Assembly (NCBI GenBank): GCA_937894825.1
Contig: CALCQT010000428.1
Location: forward strand, 1-10,037
From: an uncultured Anaerolineaceae bacterium
GTDB taxonomy: Bacteria > Chloroflexota > Anaerolineae > Anaerolineales > Anaerolineaceae
DNA: 10,037 bases
Direction: 5' to 3'
This document shows, piece by piece, positions 1 to 6,403 of this stretch. How positions within the stretch are numbered: the first letter of the stretch is position 1; each line of letters starts with the position of its first letter. The notes beneath the pieces were generated by a model, which did not search any database, had not been told where the DNA came from, and worked only from the letters and a program-made list of their open reading frames with translations. Made by a program: the position numbers and the translations under genes.

Positions 1-536
1 AAAAAGGCATCACCCCCGCGGATATTAAAATCACCTACAGCTATAACACCACAGACGCCCAGAAGCTCCGTGCGGAAGCGATCCAGTCCATGTGGGAAAC
101 CAATCTCGGCATCACCGTTGAACTGAAAAACAGCGAGTGGGCAGTGTTTAAAGTTGAACGGCGCGAAGGTCTGGATAATGTCTACCGCGCCTCCTGGGTA
201 CAGGATTATATGGACGCCAACAACTTCACCGCTGATGTATTCCTTTGCCCCGGTGGCGGCTATCAGGAAGTCATCGACTGGCCGTCTGTAGGCTGCGTCG
301 ATCTTTCTGACCCGCAGTATATCGAATATGAAGAAGTCATTAAAGCTGCCGGCAAGGAATCCGATCCGGTCGCACGCGCCGCGCTCTATGCCCGCGGCGA
401 AGAGATTTTGCTGACAGAAGCGGCGATCCTCAATCCGCTGGCCTGGAATAATGCGTATGTGCTGATGAATCCCCGCTTGAGCATCCCGGTGTCCGTAACC
501 GGTTACGAGCGCTGGGAAAAATGGGAAGTCAAATAG
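1..536 (+). CDS. ABC transporter solute-binding protein, oligopeptide/dipeptide type (SBP_bac_5), 3' end only
   Basis: This is the C-terminal 177 residues of a gene that begins outside the window; the frame opens at base 3 and ends with TAG at 534-536. The protein would bind peptides or another small solute outside the membrane and deliver it to an ABC permease pair. Support is family resemblance: an early KITYSYNT-like strand, a Q-S-M-W-E-T-N-L-G-I-T-V-E-L segment typical of the family (an amphipathic helix, then a strand), and a C-terminal block with 'AILNPLAWNNAYVLMNPRL' followed by 'GYERWEKW', which matches how OppA/DppA-like proteins end. The signal peptide and N-lobe are not visible, so ligand class and lipoprotein status cannot be judged. 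A strong terminator follows within 20 bases, so this is the last gene of its transcription unit. Family assignment is fairly secure; substrate is unknown. Confidence 0.8.
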   Translation, partial: KGITPADIKITYSYNTTDAQKLRAEAIQSMWETNLGITVELKNSEWAVFKVERREGLDNVYRASWVQDYMDANNFTADVFLCPGGGYQEVIDWPSVGCVDLSDPQYIEYEEVIKAAGKESDPVARAALYARGEEILLTEAAILNPLAWNNAYVLMNPRLSIPVSVTGYERWEKWEVK

Positions 537-552
537 GCTGAACAAAACGTCC

Positions 553-585
553 AAAAAGCGTCCTGCAAATTGCAGGACGCTTTTT
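553..585. terminator. Strong palindromic, probably bidirectional terminator
   Basis: A near-perfect inverted repeat, AAAAAGCGTCCTGCAA at 553-568 and TTGCAGGACGCTTTTT at 570-585, can form a stem of about 14 bp with a tiny A/T loop. It has a T-run on the plus side and, because the left arm starts with five A, a T-run on the minus side too. It lies 17 bases after the stop of the plus-strand binding-protein gene and 78 bases beyond the stop of the minus-strand ABC ATPase gene. It therefore probably ends both convergent units. Confidence 0.88.
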
Positions 586-662
586 ATTTCGAATAGGATG
601 GAAGTTTACGATAAGCGATGGAGCATAAGGTTATGATTCAGGGCAGTTCCGGGAATGTTGTA

Positions 663-1721
663 TCAAATCAGCCAACAGGCATGTTTCGAGAAATTAAGCA
701 CAATTTCATCGCCAGTCCGGGGGAAGGTCAGATCGCGCTCATTGAAAATATCCGCCGTAATAAAAACATCGTTAACACGGACCCGTAAACGGACAATGGC
801 GCCAAGGAAAAGCACTGAGGCAATCTCGCCACGCAGAACGTTGACTTCCTCATCTGTTGCAGGCAGCCCGATGTGCAATTCTTCCGGACGGATTGCCAGA
901 CGAGGGGATTCCCCCGGCTCGCGTCCGGCGGCCGTTTCAAAATGGACAGTCTGTTCAGCCACCGTGCAGGTGGCAGCATCCAGATCAACTGCTGAAACCG
1001 GCAGCAGGTTCAGCTGTCCGACAAACTGCGCGACAAATTCCGTGGCAGGATGGTTATAGATCATCGAAGGCGAGCCGATCTGCTCCACATGTCCCTGACT
1101 CATCACCATCACGCGGTCGGATAACAACATGGCCTCTTCCTGATCATGCGTGACGTAAATCGTCGTGATTCCCATGGTTTGCTGAATTCGCCGGATCTCC
1201 AGCCGCAGCTCGACACGGATCTTCGCATCCAGCGCCGAGAGCGGCTCATCCAGCAACAGCACCGCCGGATTGATGGCCAGCGCCCGTGCCAGCGCGATCC
1301 GCTGCTGCTGACCACCAGAAAGTTGATAAGGATATTTGTCAATGTGGCTCTCCAGATGCACCAGCGCCAGCATCTCGGCCACCTTTTCTTTGATTTCTGT
1401 TTTGGACAGCTTACGGGTTTGCAGACCAAACCCGATATTCTGGCCGATGGTCATGTTCGGAAAAAGTGCGTAGGACTGGAACACCATGCCGATATTCCGG
1501 TCCCGCGGAGAGAGATTGGTAATATCCGTACCATCCAGAACAATGTTTCCCGTATTCGGCAGTTCAAAGCCCGCAACCATGCGCAGTGTGGTTGTTTTCC
1601 CACAGCCTGAAGGTCCCAAAAAGGAGATGAATTCACCTTTTTCGGCGGAAAGGTTGACATTTTCAACCACAGTTGTTGTCCCGTAAACTTTTGATAGGTT
1701 CGATAATTCTATAAATGCCAT
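663..1721 (-). CDS. ABC transporter ATP-binding protein, PotA/FbpC-like with TOBE domain
   Basis: This 352-residue ATPase powers the importer encoded just upstream; it would sit on the cytoplasmic face, bound to the two permeases. Visible motifs in order are Walker A GPSGCGKTT (36-44), the Q-loop Gln in VFQSYALFP (Q82), the ABC signature LSGGQQQR (134-141), Walker B VLLLDEP (154-160), the D-loop SALD (162-165) and the switch His in THDQEEA (H192). About 120 residues after the nucleotide-binding domain form a TOBE-type regulatory region, recognisable by the 'LAIRPEELHIG' segment near 275-285. Length fits the PotA/FbpC/UgpC group. Start: ATG at 1721 gives the standard beta-strand 'MAFIELSNLSKVYG'; a weak GGAA precedes it. 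It is the last gene of the operon, 32 bases after the second permease. All catalytic motifs are intact. Substrate is not readable. Confidence 0.93.
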   Translation of the reverse strand: MAFIELSNLSKVYGTTTVVENVNLSAEKGEFISFLGPSGCGKTTTLRMVAGFELPNTGNIVLDGTDITNLSPRDRNIGMVFQSYALFPNMTIGQNIGFGLQTRKLSKTEIKEKVAEMLALVHLESHIDKYPYQLSGGQQQRIALARALAINPAVLLLDEPLSALDAKIRVELRLEIRRIQQTMGITTIYVTHDQEEAMLLSDRVMVMSQGHVEQIGSPSMIYNHPATEFVAQFVGQLNLLPVSAVDLDAATCTVAEQTVHFETAAGREPGESPRLAIRPEELHIGLPATDEEVNVLRGEIASVLFLGAIVRLRVRVNDVFITADIFNERDLTFPRTGDEIVLNFSKHACWLI

Positions 1722-1753
1722 ATTTTTTCCATTTGCGTAAAAAGCATGAAAAC

Positions 1754-2551
1754 TCAGCGTCCCCCGGAATGTGTCCCGTTATTTGCTTTGGTTCGGTTGA
1801 AAAGTTGGATCACCATCATCAAAGCCCATGTCATCAGAAAACTGATAATCGTGATGGATGACGATTCATAGGTTTTATTCTGACCAACCAAAGACATGTA
1901 CGGACCGAAGGACTTAAGCCCGATGATGAAACTGGCCATGGTATATTCGCCAATTACTGTAGCCAGCGTCAGGAAAACGCTGCTCAGGATTGCCACCTTT
2001 AAATTCGGAAAAATGACCCGGAAAAGAATCGTCCCCCATCCGGCGCCGAGACTTTGGGCCGCTTCAGTCAGCGAACGGACGTCGATGGCGCTCATACCGG
2101 TATCAATGGCCCGAAAAGAGAAAGGCAGCGTCAAAACGACGTAGGCCGCGACCAGCAACACGTACGTTCCAAAATAGCTGTTTGTCAGGTAAAAAGGCGA
2201 CCCGCTGAACACCCGGATCAAGCCGAACACCAGCACAATGGCCGGAATAACGTAGGAGAGCATGGAGATGAACTCAACCAGCATTCGCAATTGCGGCAAG
2301 CGCAGCCGGATCCAGTACACTGTCGGAACGACCAACAGAATACTGAAAAATACCGTGAACAATGCAATAACCAATGAAAAGCGGATTGTGCTCCAGAACT
2401 GGGGATCTTTAAAGATATTTTCGTACGCGACAAAAGTCAGAATCCCTTTTTTTGCCCGCAGAGAAAAATCAAAAGTCGACAGTAATGGCAAGAAAAAATA
2501 GAGGCCGCCAATGGCAACCCAAAGCCATGACCAAAAGGAACCTCGTTTCAT
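1754..2551 (-). CDS. ABC transporter permease, PotC/FbpB-like (second permease of the operon)
   Basis: This 265-residue integral membrane protein has about six hydrophobic segments, beginning with 'WLWVAIGGLYFFLPLL' and ending with 'IISFLMTWALMMVIQLF'. The cytoplasmic EAA loop that docks onto the ATPase is clear: LTEAAQSLGAGWGTILFRVIF-PN at about 161-183, matching EAA---G---------I-LP. Start choice: ATG at 2551 overlaps the TGA of the upstream permease as ATGA, and an AAAGGTGG Shine-Dalgarno lies 8 bases before it. A GTG at 2563 would add four residues but lies inside that Shine-Dalgarno, so it is less likely. The ATGA overlap implies translational coupling with the other permease, as expected for partners that pair one to one. 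Its polar C-terminal tail is cytoplasmic by inference. Confidence 0.92.
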   Translation of the reverse strand: MKRGSFWSWLWVAIGGLYFFLPLLSTFDFSLRAKKGILTFVAYENIFKDPQFWSTIRFSLVIALFTVFFSILLVVPTVYWIRLRLPQLRMLVEFISMLSYVIPAIVLVFGLIRVFSGSPFYLTNSYFGTYVLLVAAYVVLTLPFSFRAIDTGMSAIDVRSLTEAAQSLGAGWGTILFRVIFPNLKVAILSSVFLTLATVIGEYTMASFIIGLKSFGPYMSLVGQNKTYESSSITIISFLMTWALMMVIQLFNRTKANNGTHSGGR

Positions 2552-3462
2552 TTCCGCAGCCACCTTTCACTGCGTTGGCGCAGAAGATAATAGAAGATCA
2601 TCATAATCAGCATCACAATGACCATTCCAACCGCAAGGGCATAACCCAGTCCGGGATTATAAAGGACATCCCCTTTGATTTGCGCGCCCACCATGATGGT
2701 GATCAGGTTGAGAAAACCGCCGGTCAGGGAATAGGCCGTCGCATAAGCACCGAACGAATTGCCAAACAGCAGAATCATCCCGCCCAGAATGGATGGCGTC
2801 AGAATCGGCAGCATGACTTTACGCAGATAGGTCCCTTGCGAAGCGCCCAGATTCTCAGCAGCTTCCCGCCAATCCGTCTTCAACCCGTCCAGCGCCGGTG
2901 TGATGACCAGAATCATGAGCGGAAACTGGAAGAAGGTATAGGTCAATGAGAGGCCAAGAAAGCTGTACAGGTTGAATCCCATATTGTAGATATTGATATG
3001 GAAAACATTTTTCAACAGCACCGTAATCATGCCGGTCCGGCCCATGGTCGCGACAAAAGCAAAAGCCAGCGGAACGCCGGCAAAGTTGGATGCGACACCC
3101 GAAAAAGTCAGAATCACGGAGCGACCCCCCGCCGGTAATTTTCCGACGGTAATGGCATAGGCCATCAGAAAGCCCAGCAATCCGCCTGCCACGGCGGTAG
3201 TAAAACTGATTCGGATCGAAATCCAGTAGGAACTCAGAATCTCACGGGTGAACAGGTTTGCGAAATTTTGCAGTGTAAAATTTCCGGCATTATCCTGAAA
3301 AGCGCGGGAAACCAGACCAACAGAAGGCAGCACAATGAAGAAAAGCGTGAAAATAAAAAATGGCGCAACCCCGATCCAATCGCTAAAAAACGAATGATGG
3401 GGACGCACGTTGCGTGCGTCCCCGTTCGTGGTTGTATTTGTACTTTTGTCGTTATTTAACAT
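2548..3462 (-). CDS. ABC transporter permease, PotB/FbpB-like (first permease of the operon)
   Basis: This 304-residue permease pairs with the downstream one to form the membrane channel. A polar N-terminus of about 28 residues (Asn/Thr-rich) precedes the first membrane segment 'IGVAPFFIFTLFFIVLP'; about five more follow, ending in 'VGMVIVMLIMMIFYYLL'. The EAA loop is WREAAENLGASQGTYLRKVM-LP at about 198-219. Start: the reading frame stays open further upstream, but those codons lie inside the binding-protein gene. ATG at 3462 overlaps the end of that gene by 11 bases (ATG precedes its TAA) and is the only sensible methionine before the first membrane segment. No good Shine-Dalgarno is visible, so translation probably relies on coupling to the upstream gene. 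A strong hairpin covers codons 14-22. Its TGA overlaps the next start as ATGA. Confidence 0.9.
   Translation of the reverse strand: MLNNDKSTNTTTNGDARNVRPHHSFFSDWIGVAPFFIFTLFFIVLPSVGLVSRAFQDNAGNFTLQNFANLFTREILSSYWISIRISFTTAVAGGLLGFLMAYAITVGKLPAGGRSVILTFSGVASNFAGVPLAFAFVATMGRTGMITVLLKNVFHINIYNMGFNLYSFLGLSLTYTFFQFPLMILVITPALDGLKTDWREAAENLGASQGTYLRKVMLPILTPSILGGMILLFGNSFGAYATAYSLTGGFLNLITIMVGAQIKGDVLYNPGLGYALAVGMVIVMLIMMIFYYLLRQRSERWLRK
3399..3423 (-). promoter_or_regulatory. Strong mRNA hairpin just inside the first permease gene
   Basis: GGGGACGCACG (3399-3409) and CGTGCGTCCCC (3413-3423) form a perfect 11-bp GC-rich stem with a 3-base loop. In the operon mRNA it starts 28 bases after the stop codon of the binding-protein gene and covers codons 14-22 of the permease. 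A TTTTTT run follows 8 bases after the stem, too far for a standard terminator but possibly enough for partial attenuation. In many importer operons a hairpin after the binding-protein gene protects its 3' end and lowers expression of the membrane genes. That role is inferred here from position. Confidence 0.6.
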
Positions 3463-4561
3463 CTGCACCGACAACCGCCATCCAGTTTTCGGCAATGGCT
3501 GCATTGGCTGCGTTGAGTTGATCCAGGGTGGGGAAAGCAACCGGGCCGTCGAAGGAAGGCAATTTGGCAGCAACTTCAGGATCGAGGGTACCGTTCGCTT
3601 TCATGTCTTCGAAGCGGATCGGGTGGCAATAGCCGGAGAGCCAGATGTTCTGACCTTCGTCGCTGTAAAGATATTCCATCCACAGTTTCGCGGCGTTCGG
3701 GTGCGGCGCATAGGCGGAAATAGCCTGAATATAGACACCGGCGATGGTTCCGGAAGCGGGGTAAACAACTTCAATGGTCGGGTTGCCATCCAGCGCGTCG
3801 CGATCGGCCAGCGCATTGTAGTCCCAGCGCAGAATAACCGGGGTTTCGCCCTTGGCGACGGTGGCTTGTTTCGCAATCAACGGCACGAAGTTGCCGGCAG
3901 CGTTGACCTGTTTGAAGAAGTCCAAACCCGGGGTAACGTCATCCAGGGAACCACCATTATACAAAGAAGCGGCATAAACGCTCATCTGAGCCTGGGTTGA
4001 AACACGGGGATCGCCGGAAAGAGCAAACTGGTTCTTGAATTCGGGTTTGAGCAGATCGGCCCAATCCTGGGGAACGGTCTCGACCAAATCAGCGTTGACT
4101 TCGAAAGCCAGGATACCGTAATAATCGCCGTACCAGTATCCGTCAGGATGCTTGGCATCATCCGGGATGGAGTCCCAAGTGGAGACTTTGTAGGGTTCAA
4201 CCAGACCTTCCGCGATCAGCTGCGGGCCAAAGGAGTATCCGACATCCAGAACATCCGGGGCCTGCGGGCCTTTGTTATCTTTGTTGGCTTTCACCGCTTC
4301 AATTTCGTCAGCGGAAGCGCCGTCCGGGTTCAGTTCGTTGACTTCAATGCCATATTTGGCTTTGAAACCATCGATGGCCGCGCCATAATTGCACCAGTCG
4401 CGGGGCAGCGCGATGGTAGTGAGGGTGCCCTCGGCCTGCGCCGCGGCAATCAGTTCATCCAGCGAACCCTGAGCGGAAACGCCGGCGGCATTGAACGCCG
4501 CAAAAGCAAACACAGACGCCAGAACGAATAAAACCAGGAAAAACACTTTATTCTTATTCAT
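3452..4561 (-). CDS. ABC transporter extracellular solute-binding protein (Fe3+/polyamine/thiamine-like family, substrate unknown)
   Basis: This 369-residue secreted protein is the first gene of the operon and delivers the solute to the two permeases. Residues 1-30 are a classical signal peptide (MNKNK, a long hydrophobic core, then AGVSA|QG); there is no lipobox Cys, so it looks like a signal-peptidase I substrate. The mature part begins 'SLDELIAAAQAEGTLT', the usual opening of the family-1/6-type binding proteins, and holds 'APDVLDVGYSFGPQLIAEGLVEPY' split around 101-124, the hinge-like 'YYGILAFEVNADLV' (147-160) and 'DWADLLKPEFK' (166-176). Cys57 and Cys312 are the only cysteines and could pair. 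Start: ATG at 4561 has GGAG six bases upstream; the open frame reaches 4747 but that extension lacks a signal peptide at its N-terminus. It overlaps the permease gene by 11 bases. Related proteins bind ferric iron, polyamines, thiamine or aminoethylphosphonate; none can be preferred here. Confidence 0.9.
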   Translation of the reverse strand: MNKNKVFFLVLFVLASVFAFAAFNAAGVSAQGSLDELIAAAQAEGTLTTIALPRDWCNYGAAIDGFKAKYGIEVNELNPDGASADEIEAVKANKDNKGPQAPDVLDVGYSFGPQLIAEGLVEPYKVSTWDSIPDDAKHPDGYWYGDYYGILAFEVNADLVETVPQDWADLLKPEFKNQFALSGDPRVSTQAQMSVYAASLYNGGSLDDVTPGLDFFKQVNAAGNFVPLIAKQATVAKGETPVILRWDYNALADRDALDGNPTIEVVYPASGTIAGVYIQAISAYAPHPNAAKLWMEYLYSDEGQNIWLSGYCHPIRFEDMKANGTLDPEVAAKLPSFDGPVAFPTLDQLNAANAAIAENWMAVVGADVK

Positions 4562-4576
4562 TTTGTTCTCCATTAT

Positions 4577-4608
4577 CTTGACTAAAATCAAGCGGACGAA
4601 TTGTCCGC
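4577..4608 (-). promoter_or_regulatory. Two adjacent leader hairpins before the binding-protein gene
   Basis: In the mRNA of the minus-strand operon, GCGGAC (4603-4608) pairs with GTCCGC (4592-4597) around a 5-base loop. Immediately after it, CTTGA (4588-4592) can pair with TCAAG (4577-4581) around a 6-base loop. They share base 4592, so they would stack or compete. The second hairpin ends only a few bases before the GGAG Shine-Dalgarno of the binding-protein gene. Possible roles are mRNA stability or control of ribosome access. No known riboswitch consensus was recognised. Confidence 0.4.
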
Positions 4609-4705
4609 CTGAAATTTCTGCACTTTCATTCGCCGCAACTTCCACGATCCCGTCTGCTTGTCCAACAGAACAATAAATTTGATCGGTTTTTCTTAATCGT
4701 GATGC

Positions 4706-4735
4706 AATATATAGAATAAACCCGGCAATTGAAAA
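4706..4735 (-). promoter_or_regulatory. Candidate sigma70-type promoter for the ABC operon
   Basis: On the minus strand TTTTCA (4730-4735) and TATATT (4706-4711) are separated by 18 bases and match the -35 and -10 consensus at four and five of six positions. Transcription would begin near 4699 and give a leader of roughly 140 bases containing the two hairpins. An alternative pair lies further upstream: TTCACG at 4814-4819 inside the tandem repeats and TACAGT at 4792-4797, spacing 16. Neither can be confirmed from sequence alone. Confidence 0.3.
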
Positions 4736-4804
4736 CCTCGTGTGCAACAGGTTAAATTATTGTAAAAACTGCGGGATTTTTTACTGTCTTAACTGTATTT
4801 GCTT

Positions 4805-4850
4805 GTGAACATTCGTGAACGCCAGTGAACGCCAGTGAACGCCAGTGACT
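4805..4850. repeat. Helically phased 10-bp direct repeats (GTGAACGCCA)
   Basis: Three exact copies of GTGAACGCCA occupy 4815-4824, 4825-4834 and 4835-4844. A degenerate unit precedes them (GTGAACATTC, 4805-4814) and a partial one follows (GTGACT, 4845-4850). GTGA therefore recurs five times at exactly 10-bp steps, about one helical turn, so equivalent bases face the same side of the DNA. The array sits in the middle of the divergent control region, about 245 bases upstream of the binding-protein start and 115 bases upstream of the CAP/LysM start. It is most simply read as a regulator-binding array, but replication slippage of a neutral sequence is also possible. Confidence 0.8.
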
Positions 4851-4859
4851 GTTAAAAAA

Positions 4860-4871
4860 GATAGCGCTATC
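4860..4871. promoter_or_regulatory. Perfect 12-bp palindrome, LacI-family-like operator
   Basis: GATAGCGCTATC is an exact inverted repeat with no spacer. Its AGCGCT core with central CG resembles operators of LacI/GalR/CcpA-type regulators. It lies nine bases after the tandem repeats, in the same divergent region and about 95 bases upstream of the CAP/LysM start. No regulator gene is present in the window, so the binding protein is unknown and the assignment is inference. Confidence 0.4.
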
Positions 4872-4965
4872 GGCTGTTCGACAGTGTGTGCCGGAACAGA
4901 AAAGTGTTTCTTTCTTCATTTCTGCAAATGAGGGTATCATTCATAATGATCAAGCGAGGTTTTCC

Positions 4966-6195
4966 ATGAAAACAGCTCTCATCAGTGTAACCCTGCCGCT
5001 GCTATTCTTCCTCATGCAATGTCATGGCATGAGACCTGTTTTTGCACAGGGTGTTGAACAAAATACCAAAGTTGTGAATAAAATTACCGCCAATGATCTG
5101 ATCGCCATGGAAAACGCGTCCCGTAATGCGAACGGCCTCGGCTCGCTTAAAGTTGACAGCAATATTATGAAATGCGCGCAGGAAACAGCCGACACGATGG
5201 CTTATTTCAGCATGGGCGGGCATATCGGCGATGTCAAAACCAGGATATCGTCATGCGGCTATAACAATTTTTACGAATGCTGGGCAACCGAAAACTGGTG
5301 GCAGGGGCCGCCCGGAACCACGCTGGAAGCGGTGAAAGCCGGTTGGGGGGATGCGCCGCACATGATTCCGGCAGAGAATCCGCTTTACTGCCATATCGGC
5401 GCGGGCGTCGCCGAGGCAGCCGATGGGACGATTTATTTTGTTTTGCAGGCAGCTTACCCGGCGAATAAAGCAGGATGTGATTATCTCAAACCGGAAATTG
5501 CCAAAGTTCATGGGCTGGAACCGGTGACGTCGTCCTCCGTCGGCGGCAGTTTTTTCAACGCGGCAGAATTAATATACGGGGTTCGCACGGCGACGCCCGA
5601 CCCTGACGGCCTGATCTATCATACCGTTCGGCAAGGACAAGCGTTATGGCATATCGCGAATGCATATGGAATTTCCGTCGAGGACATTGCGCGCTGGAAC
5701 CATATCAAAGCCGACGCCTCCCTTCGCCTGGGAGAGGTTCTCATCATTCCTTCGGCGGGTGTAACGGTGGCGATCCCGACAGCCATCCCGACAATTTTGC
5801 CGACCATGAACCCGGATGGGAAATTTATTCACACTGTTCGGGAAGGAGAGACGCTCTGGCAGATCGCTGAATTATGGCAGGTTGATTTTTCAAGATTGTT
5901 GGCTGTCAATGGATTAATGGAAGATACGGTAATCAGCGTCGGATGGCGATTATCCATTCCGGCCACGCCTACCGCAACGCCGCTGCCAAGCCCGACCGGC
6001 ACAATCACCACAACGATCCTTCCTACACAAACACCGCCAATTGTTGAGGCATCTGTTCAAGAAGCGCCTCCTTCGGAAACAACGGGAACCCACCCCGTCC
6101 AAAAAAACAGCCGGTTCGTGCTTTTCATGATCGGTCTGGGGATCATCATTGTATGTTTATGTTTTGTGATCATCCGAATGCGAAGCGGCAGGTAG
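4966..6195 (+). CDS. Secreted, membrane-anchored CAP-domain protein with two LysM domains
   Basis: The product is 409 residues with this order: signal peptide 1-27 (cleavage near VFA|QG); CAP/SCP-like domain about 38-165; first LysM 217-262 (YHTVRQGQALWHIANAYGI); a Pro/Thr-rich spacer; second LysM 287-332 (IHTVREGETLWQIAELWQV); a Pro/Thr linker starting PTATPLPSP; one membrane helix about 384-404; and a short basic tail RMRSGR. CAP hallmarks are the early 'ASRNANGLGSLKVD', the GGHIGDV histidine (H86), 'WATENWW' and 'YCHIGAGVA...IYFVLQAAYP'. LysM domains bind peptidoglycan or chitin-like glycans, so the protein probably faces the cell wall from the outer side of the membrane. CAP-domain function in bacteria is poorly known. 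Five cysteines in the exported part may form disulfides. Start: ATG at 4966 has GAGG six bases upstream and begins the signal peptide; the open frame further upstream, from a GTG at 4888, adds only a non-signal-like extension. Confidence 0.88.
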   Translation: MKTALISVTLPLLFFLMQCHGMRPVFAQGVEQNTKVVNKITANDLIAMENASRNANGLGSLKVDSNIMKCAQETADTMAYFSMGGHIGDVKTRISSCGYNNFYECWATENWWQGPPGTTLEAVKAGWGDAPHMIPAENPLYCHIGAGVAEAADGTIYFVLQAAYPANKAGCDYLKPEIAKVHGLEPVTSSSVGGSFFNAAELIYGVRTATPDPDGLIYHTVRQGQALWHIANAYGISVEDIARWNHIKADASLRLGEVLIIPSAGVTVAIPTAIPTILPTMNPDGKFIHTVREGETLWQIAELWQVDFSRLLAVNGLMEDTVISVGWRLSIPATPTATPLPSPTGTITTTILPTQTPPIVEASVQEAPPSETTGTHPVQKNSRFVLFMIGLGIIIVCLCFVIIRMRSGR

Positions 6196-6259
6196 CTGAT
6201 AGTTCATGTTGCCAAGGCATTTCATGATTCAGATATCAAAAGTAGTAGACGGTATCCCT

Positions 6260-6300
6260 TGTAGGGGCGATCACCCCCGCCAGGGTGCGCTGTCCCTACA
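6260..6300. repeat. Imperfect intergenic palindrome, REP/MITE style
   Basis: TGTAGGG (6260-6266) and CCCTACA (6294-6300) form the outer stem. GCG plus CACCC (6267-6269, 6272-6276) pair with GGGTG plus CGC (6283-6290), leaving an AT bulge on the left, a TGT bulge on the right and a CCGCCA-type loop. About 15 base pairs are possible. The 'TGTAGGGGCG ... CCCTACA' layout is familiar from palindromic repeats scattered between genes in many bacterial genomes. It lies between two convergent genes, the usual place for such elements. No T-run follows on either strand, so it is not a standard terminator. Only one copy is in the window, so its repeat status is inferred. Confidence 0.55.
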
Positions 6301-6403
6301 CAGCGCTCATGTAAAAGTTTTTTTCTTCCCCAAATGCTATGCTTTCCGAACATACTTTTGACACTCATATCACCTTTGATTGTGACGTCAAATGGCGGAT
6401 AAC

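Larger units (their letters stand above)
4562..4965. other. Divergent intergenic control region (404 bases)
   Basis: This gap separates the minus-strand ABC operon from the plus-strand CAP/LysM gene, so both promoters must lie here unless either gene lies on a longer transcript. From left to right it holds leader hairpins next to the binding-protein start, a candidate minus-strand promoter, five GTGA units spaced exactly 10 bp apart, and a 12-bp perfect palindrome. The right-hand 90 bases have TATCAT (4935-4940) and CATAAT (4942-4947) as possible -10 elements for the plus-strand gene, but no convincing -35 partner. Open frames in the gap look spurious. Confidence 0.6.

Noticed and set aside
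3463..3573. Upstream extension of the first permease frame to 3573
   Set aside because: The extra 37 codons lie wholly within the binding-protein gene and encode a Pro-rich, non-permease-like stretch.
3410..4000. A 196-codon open frame on the plus strand across the binding-protein gene
   Set aside because: It is antisense to a gene with signal peptide and family features; its translation matches no family I know.
4562..4747. Upstream extension of the binding-protein frame to 4747
   Set aside because: It would bury the signal peptide 62 residues inside the protein, while ATG 4561 has a good Shine-Dalgarno and opens with the signal peptide.
4805..4850. CRISPR array or replication iterons
   Set aside because: The units are only 10 bp with no spacers, and no cas gene, replication gene or AT-rich unwinding region is nearby.
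4752..4940. A 62-codon minus-strand frame through the divergent region
   Set aside because: It runs through the tandem repeats and palindrome, has no Shine-Dalgarno and its translation looks random.
6196..6232. Interrupted inverted repeat directly after the CAP/LysM stop as a terminator
   Set aside because: The stem is broken into pieces of 4, 5 and 3 bp and no T-run follows.
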